From contig JAAYYJ010000056.1 of NCBI GenBank assembly GCA_012515455.1, positions 1 to 33,360 of the forward strand: a stretch of DNA of 33,360 bases. The letters are read 5' to 3'. The stretch is from Oligosphaeraceae bacterium (GTDB lineage Bacteria; Verrucomicrobiota; Lentisphaeria; Oligosphaerales; Oligosphaeraceae). A program made the translations under genes and the position numbers. The notes beneath the pieces are model-generated. The model did not search any database and was not told the DNA's origin. It worked only from the letters and a program-made list of their open reading frames with translations. Shown here piece by piece: positions 17,378-26,800 of this stretch (its first letter is position 1; every line of letters starts with the position of its first letter).

Positions 17378-19273
17378 ATGAATCTGACCTACCAGCCCGA
17401 ACGCGTCGCCCCGGAAATCGTCACCCTGCTGCAGGAATTATCGGTCGAATATCCTATTGCCCCCAATGCCGCTGGGTTGCTGCTGGAGTTCGTTCCCGTC
17501 AATAATCCGGCCACACTGCGCGTGACCCGTACCGCCGGGGGAATCCGGATCGAATACGGCAAGACCGCCGCCGCCGCCCGCGGCATCGGCTACGCCTTGT
17601 CGGGCACTGAAGCGGCCGAAGACCTCTGCTTCCAGACTTATGCCATCCTCTACGACTGCTCCCGCAACCCGGTCCTGACGGTCAAACACGCGCAACGCTG
17701 GCTGCGCCGCCTGGCATTGCTGGGATACGATATGATGATGCTCTATACCAAGGACGCTTACCAACTGCCCGGAGAGACCTACTTCGGATATATGCGCGGT
17801 GCTTACTCCATCGCCGAAATCCAGGCCATGGACCAGGTGGCGCAGCGCCTCGGCGTGGAGATGATTGCCTCCATTCAGGCTCTCGGACACTTGGAGCCGA
17901 TCCTGCGCTGGCCGGCCTACGCCGGCGTCAAGGATACCGACAACGTGATTATGGTCGACAACGAAGACAGCTACCGCCTGATTGGCAAGATGCTCGGCTT
18001 CTGGAGCGAGGCCCTGACCTCACGCCGCATCCATATCGGCATGGATGAGACACATGACCTGGGGCGCGGGCGCTTCCAGGACCTGCACGGCAAGCAGGAT
18101 GCCTTCGATCTCTACAACCGCCACCTGAAACGCGTCTGCGCCATCTGCAATGACCTGAAGCTGCAGCCGATGGTCTGGAGCGACATGTACTTCCGGCTGG
18201 GCAACAAAAACCTCAGTTACTATGATTTGCAGACCAATATCCCCCAGGCGGTCAAGGAGGCCATCGCCCCGGAAGCGCAGCTGGTCTACTGGGATTACTA
18301 TCACCGGGATGAGGATTTCTACCGCCAGATGCTGCAACTGCACCGCGGTTTGGGCCAGAAGCCGGTCGTGATGGCCTCTGGCATCTGGACCTGGGTAAAG
18401 CTTTGGTACGACCACGAAATCACCACCGCTACCGTCCGACCCTGCCTGCGGGCCTGTCGCAAGGAAGGCGTGCAGGAGGTCATCTATACCCTCTGGGGCG
18501 ATGACGGCGGCTATTGCGAGTTCGATTCGGCGTTCGCCGGTCTGGCTTGGGCCGCTGATGAGGCCTTCAACGGACAAAGCGACGACGAACGCATCGAGAA
18601 TTTCTTCGCCGGGGTCTTCGGCACCAGCTACCGCCGGCAGCTGCTGGCCTCAGACCTGACTATTACGGTCCGGGATACCGACATGAGCCCGGAGATGGCC
18701 AAACGGCACGGCATGCCGCCCTGGCGCCTGCACGCGCCCTGTGCCCTCTGGGACGACCCGCTGATGGGTATCGTCTGGCACGAATATAAGGCCTTTAATA
18801 GCAAAGTTTGGGAAAATTATGCCGCAGACCTGCGCGTGCTGGTCGAGAAGCTCAGCCCGTACCGGATTTCCGACCGCAGCGCCGGCTATATCGATCATGC
18901 CTGGCATTGCGCCAATACCCTGCTACTGAAGGTGGAGTTGCGCCTGCAATTGCTGGCGGCCTATAAAACGCGTGACCGCCATGCTCTGTCTGCAATCCAG
19001 GGGGCGAAAATCGATGCGGTGATTTCGGCCCTGGACGGGCTCAATGATTCTTTCCGCCGGCAATGGCTGCGCAGTTACAAATACTACGGCCTGGAAGTGA
19101 TGCAGATCAAACTGGCCGGCCTGAAGGAACGTTATCGCGAGACCAGCCGCAGAATAGGCGAATTGCTGGCGGGAGAAATAGATTCCATCCCCGAACTCGA
19201 GGCCGAGCCGGAAACTTTGGGCTCAACCGATACACGCTACCGCATGGCCGCTACCGGCAGCTGGTTTATCTGA
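17378..19273 (+). CDS. GH20-like exo-beta-N-acetylhexosaminidase, cytoplasmic
   Basis: 631 residues. The catalytic Asp-Glu pair typical of GH20 is in GMDETHD at about residues 223-224, and IQALGHLEPILRWP (about 165-178) is the barrel segment preceding it; VYWDYYHRD and IWTWVKLW follow in order. GH20 enzymes remove terminal GlcNAc or GalNAc by substrate-assisted catalysis, using that Asp-Glu pair. No signal peptide is present, so the enzyme should act on imported oligosaccharides. Start: a TTG at 17366 extends the frame, but GAGGAA at 17368-17373 sits 4 bases before ATG 17378, which is preferred. The C-terminal third (after about 430) is helical and unassigned. Substrate specificity is not determined. 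Confidence 0.83.
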   Translation: MNLTYQPERVAPEIVTLLQELSVEYPIAPNAAGLLLEFVPVNNPATLRVTRTAGGIRIEYGKTAAAARGIGYALSGTEAAEDLCFQTYAILYDCSRNPVLTVKHAQRWLRRLALLGYDMMMLYTKDAYQLPGETYFGYMRGAYSIAEIQAMDQVAQRLGVEMIASIQALGHLEPILRWPAYAGVKDTDNVIMVDNEDSYRLIGKMLGFWSEALTSRRIHIGMDETHDLGRGRFQDLHGKQDAFDLYNRHLKRVCAICNDLKLQPMVWSDMYFRLGNKNLSYYDLQTNIPQAVKEAIAPEAQLVYWDYYHRDEDFYRQMLQLHRGLGQKPVVMASGIWTWVKLWYDHEITTATVRPCLRACRKEGVQEVIYTLWGDDGGYCEFDSAFAGLAWAADEAFNGQSDDERIENFFAGVFGTSYRRQLLASDLTITVRDTDMSPEMAKRHGMPPWRLHAPCALWDDPLMGIVWHEYKAFNSKVWENYAADLRVLVEKLSPYRISDRSAGYIDHAWHCANTLLLKVELRLQLLAAYKTRDRHALSAIQGAKIDAVISALDGLNDSFRRQWLRSYKYYGLEVMQIKLAGLKERYRETSRRIGELLAGEIDSIPELEAEPETLGSTDTRYRMAATGSWFI

Positions 19274-19303
19274 CGCCCGTCCAAAAAGCGTGGCAATGCG
19301 TAG

Positions 19304-19314
19304 CCCCCCCCCCC
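19304..19314. repeat. Poly-C tract (11 C)
   Basis: Eleven consecutive C bases lie in the 141-base gap between the convergent GH20-like and ferredoxin-like genes. Right after it CCCGGC (19312-19317) can pair with GCCGGG (19325-19330). Tract length may be unreliable in assembly. The rest of the gap holds nothing recognisable. Confidence 0.6.
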
Positions 19315-19414
19315 GGCAGTGGCGGCCGGGCAGGGACAGGAGCAGCAGCTACAGGTTGGGTGCCGCACCAGCTGCGGAGCCCTGGTATGGCTCCGACCGG
19401 TGCGACGGTGTGGC

Positions 19415-20407
19415 TTACGGTTGCGTGTCTTGCCCCGTGGGCATGCGCCAGGAGGGCTTGCGCCGGAACGACTTTTCGAAGGTGTTGTTGATGCGCCCGG
19501 TCTGCTCCAGATGCATCATGCAGGCCCGGATGCATCCGGCCGCGCCTTCCAAGGCCCGGGAATAGAAATACTGTGGGGGCAGTTTGTATTGCTGAGACCG
19601 ACCGACCGGCTCGGCGAATTTCTCCCGGTCCTCAGCGGTGACCACGAACGGGTTGTGCTGCGGCGAAGCCCCGCAGAAGTAGCGGCTGCAGACGGTATAA
19701 TCGAGGTCGGCCCATTCAATCGGCACGCCGTCGATGACCACCCGGACAACTTTGCTGTCGTCTGTGGGAATGGCATTGCCGCTGCAGGCCTTGGCACACA
19801 ATTTGCAACGGTCGCAGATGGTCCCGGGCTTCACAATCGGGTCGTAATCGAATTCCGCATCCGTCAACAGCAGGGCGATGCGTTGCCGGGGGCCGAATTC
19901 CTTGGTCAGGAACATCTTGCTCCAGCCCATCTCGCCCAGTCCGGAAATCACCGCCCCGAGGCGCATGTGGACCGAGAGGTTCGGGCAGGGCAGTCCCTCC
20001 CGCAGGGGGCGGCTGACTCCGGGCGTGGGCACTTGCTCCTGTCCGTGCGGCAGCTGCCCGGAGGTGTTGGTGGCTACCCAGCCGAAGTGGTTGGGAATGG
20101 GCACAGTGTCATAGCCCTGGTCCTCAACCCATTTGCAGATTTCCCGCAGTACCATGGGCTGGCGCATGCAGTTGATGCTGGCATAGGCCACGCCGGAGTA
20201 GTTGCTGAAGAACGTCCCTTCTTCGATGCCGCGGAACACCCCGCGCAGATGCCGGAAGGCCAGGCCGATAACGGATTTGCAGCCAGGCAGGATATAGCGG
20301 ACGTCGAACTGTTTGGGTGCACCTTCGTAACGGCTGACCGGCCCGATGGCCACCGCATCCGCACCTGCTTCCAGGGCGCACTGTTTCAGCAATTTCGCGC
20401 TTAACAT
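19415..20407 (-). CDS. Ferredoxin-type protein related to QueG (COG1600), paralog 2
   Basis: 330 residues. The N-terminal 200 residues follow the epoxyqueuosine-reductase-like pattern (AGADAVAIG, LPGCKSVIGLAF, SGLGEMG, FGPRQRIALLLTDAEF), and one 4Fe-4S motif follows, CDRCKLCAKAC (198-208). Classical QueG has two clusters and a HEAT-type C-terminus; here the second cluster motif is missing, replaced by scattered cysteines, including GCIRACMMHLE. The C-terminal ~110 residues look specific to this protein and its neighbour. COG1600 members include corrinoid-linked reductases, so a redox role is likely, but the substrate is unknown. The start ATG overlaps the stop of the upstream paralog by 7 bases (ATGTTAA), so both are cotranslated. 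Confidence 0.75.
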   Translation of the reverse strand: MLSAKLLKQCALEAGADAVAIGPVSRYEGAPKQFDVRYILPGCKSVIGLAFRHLRGVFRGIEEGTFFSNYSGVAYASINCMRQPMVLREICKWVEDQGYDTVPIPNHFGWVATNTSGQLPHGQEQVPTPGVSRPLREGLPCPNLSVHMRLGAVISGLGEMGWSKMFLTKEFGPRQRIALLLTDAEFDYDPIVKPGTICDRCKLCAKACSGNAIPTDDSKVVRVVIDGVPIEWADLDYTVCSRYFCGASPQHNPFVVTAEDREKFAEPVGRSQQYKLPPQYFYSRALEGAAGCIRACMMHLEQTGRINNTFEKSFRRKPSWRMPTGQDTQP

Positions 20408-21384
20408 TGGCAGTCTCCAAACCGGGTTTTGAATTTATTCTTCAGTACGCCGCGCTCTTCCAGATGCGCCATGCAGGCCATGTGGCAGCCGCGCCAGGCG
20501 CCGATTTGCCGCCCGCTCCAGACGATCGGGCCGAACTTGTAGTTGCGGGCTTCAGTATAGGGCTGCTGGTTGAAACCGGCTTTGTCCTCTTCGGTGACCA
20601 TGAAGGGATTGCAGGCTTTCTCACCGCCGCCATGCAAGGCTACGCTGCATTTGGCAAAATCCAGTTTGTTCCAGCTGATCTCGCGGCCGGCAACCCGGAC
20701 CGTGACCTTCTCGCTGCTGGAAATCGCGCAGCCCGGGCAATGCTGGATGCATTTCCCGCAGTGGTCGCAGAGACCGCCGGGGAAGATCGGGTCCGGGTCC
20801 AGTTCGGCATCGGTGAGTACCACCGCGAACATCTGGCGCGGGCCGTATTCCGGGGTCAGGAAGACGCCGCTGTCACCGATCTCACCCAAGCCGGCGCAGT
20901 ATGCCGCCAGCCGCATCTGGAAATAGATATCCGGTGCAGGGCGGTCGTCTTTGACCGGGCGGCTGAAATTGCGGCTGTCTTTGCCGAAGAAGGTGGGGTT
21001 GACGTCGATGAAATCCTGCCCCATTTCGTCCGGGTCGATGCCATCCAGGTTGCTCCAGGGGAAGGCATCCGGTACCGGTGCGGCCTCATATCCGGCGTCT
21101 TCGAAGAGATTGCAGAATTTCCACAGCGTGACCGGCTGGAAGACCCACTTGTTGCAGGCATATCCCATCATGCTCAGGGGGGCATAGAAGGTCCCGGACT
21201 GCACCCCGCGGTACAGGCCGCGGAACATCCGGAGTCCCAGCACGATCACCGATTTGGCTTCCGGGAAGATGCTCATGGGGTTGTAGCGGGCGGGCAGTTC
21301 GGCAAAGCGCTCCGGCGCGGCAATGCCTACCAGGTCCGCGCCGGCTTTCAGGGCGTGGGCTTTGACTTGCGTACTTGTCAGCAT
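20401..21384 (-). CDS. Ferredoxin-type protein related to QueG (COG1600), paralog 1
   Basis: 327 residues and clearly homologous over its whole length to the downstream paralog: matching N-termini (AGADLVGIA), FPEAKSVIVLGLRMFRG, AGLGEIGDSGVFLTPEYGPRQ, VVLTDAELDPDP, one 4Fe-4S motif CDHCGKCIQHC (206-216), and a C-terminal RGCHMACMAHLEERG segment. The two genes are probably an ancient tandem duplication whose products may act together. Start: an ATG at 21390 exists, but AAGGA on this strand sits directly against it, while ATG 21384 gives a 6-base spacing. The nearby promoter (21448-21475) drives the pair. Function as an oxidoreductase is inferred only from family; no QueG activity is claimed, since the second cluster is absent. 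Confidence 0.75.
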   Translation of the reverse strand: MLTSTQVKAHALKAGADLVGIAAPERFAELPARYNPMSIFPEAKSVIVLGLRMFRGLYRGVQSGTFYAPLSMMGYACNKWVFQPVTLWKFCNLFEDAGYEAAPVPDAFPWSNLDGIDPDEMGQDFIDVNPTFFGKDSRNFSRPVKDDRPAPDIYFQMRLAAYCAGLGEIGDSGVFLTPEYGPRQMFAVVLTDAELDPDPIFPGGLCDHCGKCIQHCPGCAISSSEKVTVRVAGREISWNKLDFAKCSVALHGGGEKACNPFMVTEEDKAGFNQQPYTEARNYKFGPIVWSGRQIGAWRGCHMACMAHLEERGVLKNKFKTRFGDCQC

Positions 21385-21447
21385 GGTCATTCCTTGGTCT
21401 GAGAAATATCACTGGTAATAAGAACCGGAAAAACAACTCCGGGAAAT

Positions 21448-21475
21448 AATTTAACTGGCATTGCCGGAAATGCAA
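21448..21475 (-). promoter_or_regulatory. Promoter of the paralog pair
   Basis: Read on the minus strand: TTGCAT (21475-21470), a 16-bp spacer, then TAAATT (21453-21448), which is the same spacing and -10 element as at 1662-1689 and 29075-29102. It lies 64 bases before the start of the first gene. Confidence 0.5.
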
Positions 21476-21512
21476 CCACAACCTGGTCAAAGCCGAAAAA
21501 CTGTGCCTGGAT

Positions 21513-21540
21513 TTGCGCCCACGTAAAAGCGGAATATATT
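21513..21540 (+). promoter_or_regulatory. Possible promoter of the VWA gene
   Basis: TTGCGC (21513-21518), a 16-bp spacer, then TATATT (21535-21540), oriented away from the minus-strand promoter at 21448-21475. The -35 match is only the TTG, so this is weak evidence supported mainly by the shared layout. Confidence 0.35.
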
Positions 21541-21602
21541 CAGGTTATTCAGTACTCACTGGCATACTCCGGGGCCGCGGCCGGGACACCGCGCAGGCGA
21601 CG

Positions 21603-23063
21603 ATGAATTTCTTTGTACTTATCATAACCGCCGTGTCGTTGACACTGCTGTTCCTGGCCGAGAGGCGCAGGCATGCCGGCCTGCGGCAGCTGCTGTCCGC
21701 AGGATACACTGGCTTCTCGACCGGAGGCAAAAGCCGAGCCCGGGGGGCATGCCTGGCTCTGGCTGCAATCCTGCTCGCGGGGGGGACGCTGCTTCTGCCA
21801 GCTACAGAAAATGGCGGCGAACCGGAAACGCCGGTGCTGTTCTGCATCCTGGACTGCTCTATGAGCATGCAGGCAGAAGCAGGACCCGGACGCACCAGGC
21901 TGCAGGATGGCAAAAAATACCTCCAGGCAGTCGCCGCCGGACTGCCGGATTGGGAACTGGGGCTGCTGACTTTCGAGGGCAGCGCATTCCTGGATTTCCC
22001 TCCCAGCATCGATCACCAGAGCTGGCAGCAGGCACTGGCTGCAGTTCAGGCCGGTGGTGGCGGCCGCCCCGGCTCCGCCCCCGGCGAGGCCCTGAAGCTG
22101 GCCCAGGACAGCGCCGCAGCACTGGGAATCACGGATGCGGTGCTGCTCTTGCTCAGCGATGGCGAAATCAACGCCCCGGACCCGGCGGGTGAGAGCGCTC
22201 TCTGGGCCCAACGGCGTTTCCCCTGTATCCAGGTGCTGTGCGGAAAAGAAGGCGAGGCTAAGCCCGTGCCTGGTCCAGGGGGATGGCTGCAGAACAGTGC
22301 CGGCGGAGTGGCCATGAGTACCCCTGACCGCGGCACCTTGCGAGCACGCCTGAAAAAATCCCCATCCCCGGCGCTGTCTTTGACCGCCGGGGATGATGCT
22401 GATTCCGCGCTGGCCGCAGTCCGGCGCTTCTGGGGGCAGGGAGATGCGGGCATACGGTTCCGGCCGGGCCAGCGGTCCGCCAACCGCGCTGCTTGGGCGA
22501 GCCTGCTGCTGTTCCTGAGTTTGCTGCTCCTGCTGGCGGGGCTCTCGCCAGGGCGTTGGCCCTGGCAGCGGCCGGCCGCGCTGCTGCTCATCCTCCTCTT
22601 CACAACCGCTGGCAGTGTACTGGCGGCGGAGGCGGAATCGGCCTTCAGCCTGACCCAGCGCGGCTACGCTTTGTGCCTGGAAGCGCAGAAAGAACAGGCG
22701 CCGGAAAAATGGCCGGCCGGGGCGGATTGTTTCCGGCAGGCGCTGCGTTTGCAACCCGGCTTCCTGCCCGCAGCCGTGAACCTGGAGTTCGCGCTCCTGG
22801 AATGGGGCAGATATGCAACTGCACCGGACCGGGAAGCACCGGTTGCGCCGGAACCGGACCGCGCTACGAACAGCCGCCCCGCGCCGCCGGACCCGGAAGC
22901 CGGAAAAATCCCGGCCGCAGCGCCGCAGCAGTCTGCGGCGGATTCAGCCGCCAGCGAGGATGATCTGCCGGGGGCCAGCCATCCCGGCCGCGGCACCTGG
23001 CGGGCTCTGCGCCAGCGCCGCCCGGGACGACGCATTGCTGCGCCTGCCTGCCCGCCCTGGTGA
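21603..23063 (+). CDS. VWA-domain membrane protein with TPR-like tail (BatB/BatC-like)
   Basis: 486 residues from ATG 21603; the open frame extends to 21513 but the first 30 residues lack a membrane helix or family pattern. The protein begins with a membrane helix (FFVLIITAVSLTLLF), has a second near 50-65, then a VWA domain with the MIDAS DCSMS motif in FCILDCSMSM and VLLLLSDGEIN. Two further hydrophobic segments precede a region (about 345-395) resembling a single TPR-like repeat (CFRQALRLQPGFLPAAVNLEFAL), followed by a Pro/Ala-rich tail ending in PPW. That order parallels BatB fused to BatC of the aerotolerance operon. No MoxR ATPase is adjacent. It runs toward the pseudopilin gene with a 16-base gap. 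Confidence 0.72.
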   Translation: MNFFVLIITAVSLTLLFLAERRRHAGLRQLLSAGYTGFSTGGKSRARGACLALAAILLAGGTLLLPATENGGEPETPVLFCILDCSMSMQAEAGPGRTRLQDGKKYLQAVAAGLPDWELGLLTFEGSAFLDFPPSIDHQSWQQALAAVQAGGGGRPGSAPGEALKLAQDSAAALGITDAVLLLLSDGEINAPDPAGESALWAQRRFPCIQVLCGKEGEAKPVPGPGGWLQNSAGGVAMSTPDRGTLRARLKKSPSPALSLTAGDDADSALAAVRRFWGQGDAGIRFRPGQRSANRAAWASLLLFLSLLLLLAGLSPGRWPWQRPAALLLILLFTTAGSVLAAEAESAFSLTQRGYALCLEAQKEQAPEKWPAGADCFRQALRLQPGFLPAAVNLEFALLEWGRYATAPDREAPVAPEPDRATNSRPAPPDPEAGKIPAAAPQQSAADSAASEDDLPGASHPGRGTWRALRQRRPGRRIAAPACPPW

Positions 23064-23079
23064 GGCATGGCGCGGGGAC

Positions 23080-23820
23080 TCAATATCCTTCTTTCCAGTA
23101 GCGGGTAAATTCGTCGTATACTTTATAGGCACCGGAGGGTATCTCTTCGTAGGACAAGGCCCGGGCATGCCCGTCCACAAAAGCCTGATTGGCCTTGCGG
23201 TCGTGCCGGAAAGCCACTACAGAGCGGGATTCACAGTATCCGCCCCGGCGCGTATTCAGATTGTAGAGGTGGTCAATGCCGGCTGCGGAGACCAGCATCC
23301 GCCCGGAGGGATTGCTGACACTGCGCAACGCATGCGAGTAGTCGTGGCGTAAATATTGATTCAGGCCGTAGCTGGTGTTGGGATTCGGGTTGATGGTCCC
23401 GCTGCCGTATTCGGGAGAGGTGTTGCCGTATCCGCCGCCGGACCGGCATAGCGCCTGGGGCGGCGTGATGCTGTTATCATAATAGTGCATGGTCACCCCC
23501 AGATAGCTGCCGATGACCCCGGTGGCGTTGCGGTGACAGCCTTCAGGCGCATACAGTGAATTGGAGGTAAAGCTGCCGTGCGGCCCGTAGCCGTGATTGT
23601 CATCGGCGTACATCTGTACCGCAGTGGCGATGGCCCGGACCTTGCTCAGGCATTCCATCTGATTGGCCTTGGCCCGGGCTTTGGACAGGGCCGGCAAAAG
23701 CATTGAGGCGAGCACCGCAATGATGGCAATCACCACCAGCAGTTCAATCAGGGTGAAAGGCGATCGCCGCCGGGCAGTCAGCAAAGTCCTGGGTGGGGCA
23801 GGGGGATTTAAGTTAAGCAT
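23080..23820 (-). CDS. Type II/IV pseudopilin-like protein with H-x9-DG motif
   Basis: 246 residues from ATG 23820; the frame opens earlier, but AAGGAG on this strand lies 9 bases before this ATG. The N-terminus carries a prepilin-peptidase signal: basic residues (TARRRSP) then FTLIELLVVIAIIAVLA, the cleaved hydrophobic helix of type II/IV pseudopilins. Near the C-terminus FRHDRKANQAFVDG shows the H-x9-DG motif, a hallmark of the prepilin families that are expanded in PVC bacteria. Such proteins are exported by a type II-like system or form part of its pseudopilus; which one is unknown here. No secretion genes are nearby. It is downstream of and probably cotranscribed with the large beta-helix gene (52-base gap). 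Confidence 0.87.
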   Translation of the reverse strand: MLNLNPPAPPRTLLTARRRSPFTLIELLVVIAIIAVLASMLLPALSKARAKANQMECLSKVRAIATAVQMYADDNHGYGPHGSFTSNSLYAPEGCHRNATGVIGSYLGVTMHYYDNSITPPQALCRSGGGYGNTSPEYGSGTINPNPNTSYGLNQYLRHDYSHALRSVSNPSGRMLVSAAGIDHLYNLNTRRGGYCESRSVVAFRHDRKANQAFVDGHARALSYEEIPSGAYKVYDEFTRYWKEGY

Positions 23821-23872
23821 GGCTGTGTACTCCTTATAGCAGCTGTTCCTTGCTGAGAAAAGCCTGAAGTGC

Positions 23873-26800
23873 TCACCGGGACAGCGGTTGTGCGCCGACA
23901 TCGCTAAGAGTGGTGGCAAAATAATCCAGCGTCGGCAGAATCTTGCCCTCGCTGAACGGTTTGACTACTTCCCGGCTGTACTTTTTAGCATCCATGGGGT
24001 TAATGAACGGGTGGTCGCGGAAGGAGAATTCGGTCAGCTCGCGGCCGTTCTTTTCCTGGCCGGTGGCTTTGCGCACCCGCGCCAAACCGGCGGGGAATTC
24101 GCAGTCCTCCGGCGGGGCCTGCCCCTCCAGACCGACGTAACGCAGGGTGTCTTCCGGCGGGAAATACCAGGCATTGGCATCAAAATCCAGCGCGACCTCA
24201 CCATCAATCAGGCAACGCCCGACCTTCGCCAGTGCTTTCTGGCTGCTCTGGGCCAAAAACAGGTTGTGGCGTACCGCCACCTTCGCCCCTGCTTCAGGAT
24301 TATGGAAGGTGAAGTGGTAAATGCTGGGCACGAAGAAGGTGTTGCGCAGAATCGACAGGTTGCCGTTGCCGGTGCCAGTGATGGAATTCACGCCGTCGGC
24401 AAAGACGTTGTTCTCTATCAGTACCTCGGAGCAACGTTTCAAGGTGATCAAGTACTGATAGACTCCGAAACCGGAAAACACACAATTGCGGATGGTCAGA
24501 TTGCGGCAGGCGAAGGCCTGCAGCTGCCCGTATTCCTGCCCGGCCCGGCTGGCGAAGGTCTTGTTGCTGTAGTTGCGGATGATCAGCCCGTCAATCACAT
24601 AATAATCGCAGTTGTACAGATGCAACGCCCCAGGACGCAAAAAATCCGAGCCGTCAAAAATCACCGTGCCGGGCTGCCCGGCTTTCAGAGTGATTGGACG
24701 CCCCGGCAGACCTGAAACCAGGCCGTAGTAGGTCTCACGGTAGGTCCCGGGCAGCAGCACCAGAGTGTCTCCGGGCCGGACCAGACGACTGGCCGCACCC
24801 AGGCCGCCCAGCGGCTGTTCCGGCCGGCTGCCGTCGCCCTGGCCGTCAGGAGCGACATACAGCTCGCGCGGTGGCGCCTCGTACCGGGCCGGTGTGACAA
24901 AATTCTGCAGCGGGCTAGCGTGCCGGCCTTCCCAGTCCTGACGCATGCCGGTGGCGGCAAAAGTCTCTGCCACACCCAGATGATTTAAGCCCAGCATTTT
25001 TTCCGGTATCACCACGCGATAATAGTAGCGGGTGCCGGGTTTCAGGTCTTTGAGATTGCAGTTATGGAACAGATCGCCGAGGGAAACGCTGCGCTCGCGG
25101 CATTCTTCGGTTTCCCCATACTCCAGCAGCGACAGCACCGGCCGGGTAGTCCACCAGGCGTCGCGCACCCGCCATTGGTCGCTGTTGATTTGCGGGATTT
25201 CCCAGGTGAAGCTGGCAGAGTTTGGGGTGATGGCCAGGGCGGTGATATTCTCAATGCTGGGCTGGACCTTGGCCGGCTCCGGCTGGCGGGCACCGGTACG
25301 CTGCGCCTGCCGGCCTGGAGGCAGCCCCGCTGCCGTGCTGTTGTATCCTCGTACCAGCTCAGCGCAGGACTCGAAGGTTGAATCCTGCGGGAAAACTGAG
25401 AACAGCAGCTCCGCTGCATTGACCTCCTGCCAGGAGAGGGTGCCGAATTCGCACTGCTTTACCCGCAAGGCCTGGCAGTGAACAGCCTTGCACGACGCAG
25501 CCACGACCAGCCGGAAATCCGTCTCCCGGCAGCCTTGCAAGGTTAATTTCCCGCACTGGAGATTCTCCAGGCGCAGCTGCCGGCAGTCCCGCAGGGTCAG
25601 GGCAGCAAGTCTAACGGCCTGGTTCTGTCCCAGTCCCTTGATACTCAGGGGGCCAGAAAAAGTCAGCTGTATTTCTTCCGGATAGTCTCCCGGCATCAGG
25701 TACAACGTGTCACCCGGTTGCAGGCGTTCTGCCGCAGCGGTGAAAGTCCGCCAGGGCCGGCGGTCGGATTTGCCGTCATGATTATCGCTGCCCCGGGGTG
25801 AGAGAAAATACACCGCGGCCGGCTCGGGATACGCCCCGCGGCCCAAGAACGGGCTGTCGGCCTGGAGACGGAAATCGAGATGCTCGGGGGCGCAGAAGCG
25901 CGGGTCGTCCATCGCCCGGTCGAGTATCAGATTGGTGGGGTTGTCATCGTAGACCATTGACGGTGCTGCGAAGGTATTGTGCCGGTCGGTGATGGGCCGT
26001 CCGCCCGACAGATCGCTGTAGTTGAAGCTGTCGCAGTTAAGAACCAGGTTGCGCTCAGCCAGACGGCTGCCGCGGCTGGCCTTGTAATACAGTCCCATGC
26101 GCTCGTTCAGGATGATGTTGCCCCGGGCAGTGACATTCTCTGCCCCGGAATAGAAGCGCAGGCCGTGGGTCTGGCCATCCAGAATCACATTGTCCTCCGC
26201 AAGGTTGTTTTTGGCCCGGCTGCCGAAGAACAACTGCGCCATCTCGCTGTAACCCAGGGATTCATTGCGACGGAAAAAACAGCGTCGGACTACCGTGTCC
26301 AGGCAGTCATTGGTGATGTTCACACCTCCGGAATTCAAATAAAAACTGCAGTCTTCAATGGTCAAAGAGACAGTGTTCAGGGTGCGGATGGCGGCGCCCC
26401 AGGCGGATAGACGCGGACGCTCATGGGCCGAACCGCAAAAACTGAGATTGCGCAGAGTCAGATGCTTTGCCCCTTGCAGCACCAGTAAATGGCCGGAATG
26501 AACCGTGACCTTGATGCTGCCTGGCGCGGGCATCTGCCCGTCCAAAGAATGGACATAGAGGATATTCTGCTCCCGGTCCGCCAGCCAGGTTCCCCGGAAG
26601 CGCTCCATGTCGTGCAGCGACGGCGCTGGCTGCATGATGACCGTGTGGGCCAGATCAGAGACCCAGTAGACGGGAAAAGCGCAGGTGGTCTGGAAAACGA
26701 AGCGCTGCCCCGGCACTGGCACCCAGGGGGTCTCGACATTGCGCCAGGCCGTCAGCACCGAGAGATCGCGGTGCGAACCCTGGATCACAATGGGCTGCTC

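Noticed and set aside
19319..20404. A 361-codon plus-strand frame across the ferredoxin-like gene
   Set aside because: The minus-strand product has the intact 4Fe-4S motif and family pattern; the plus-strand product has none.
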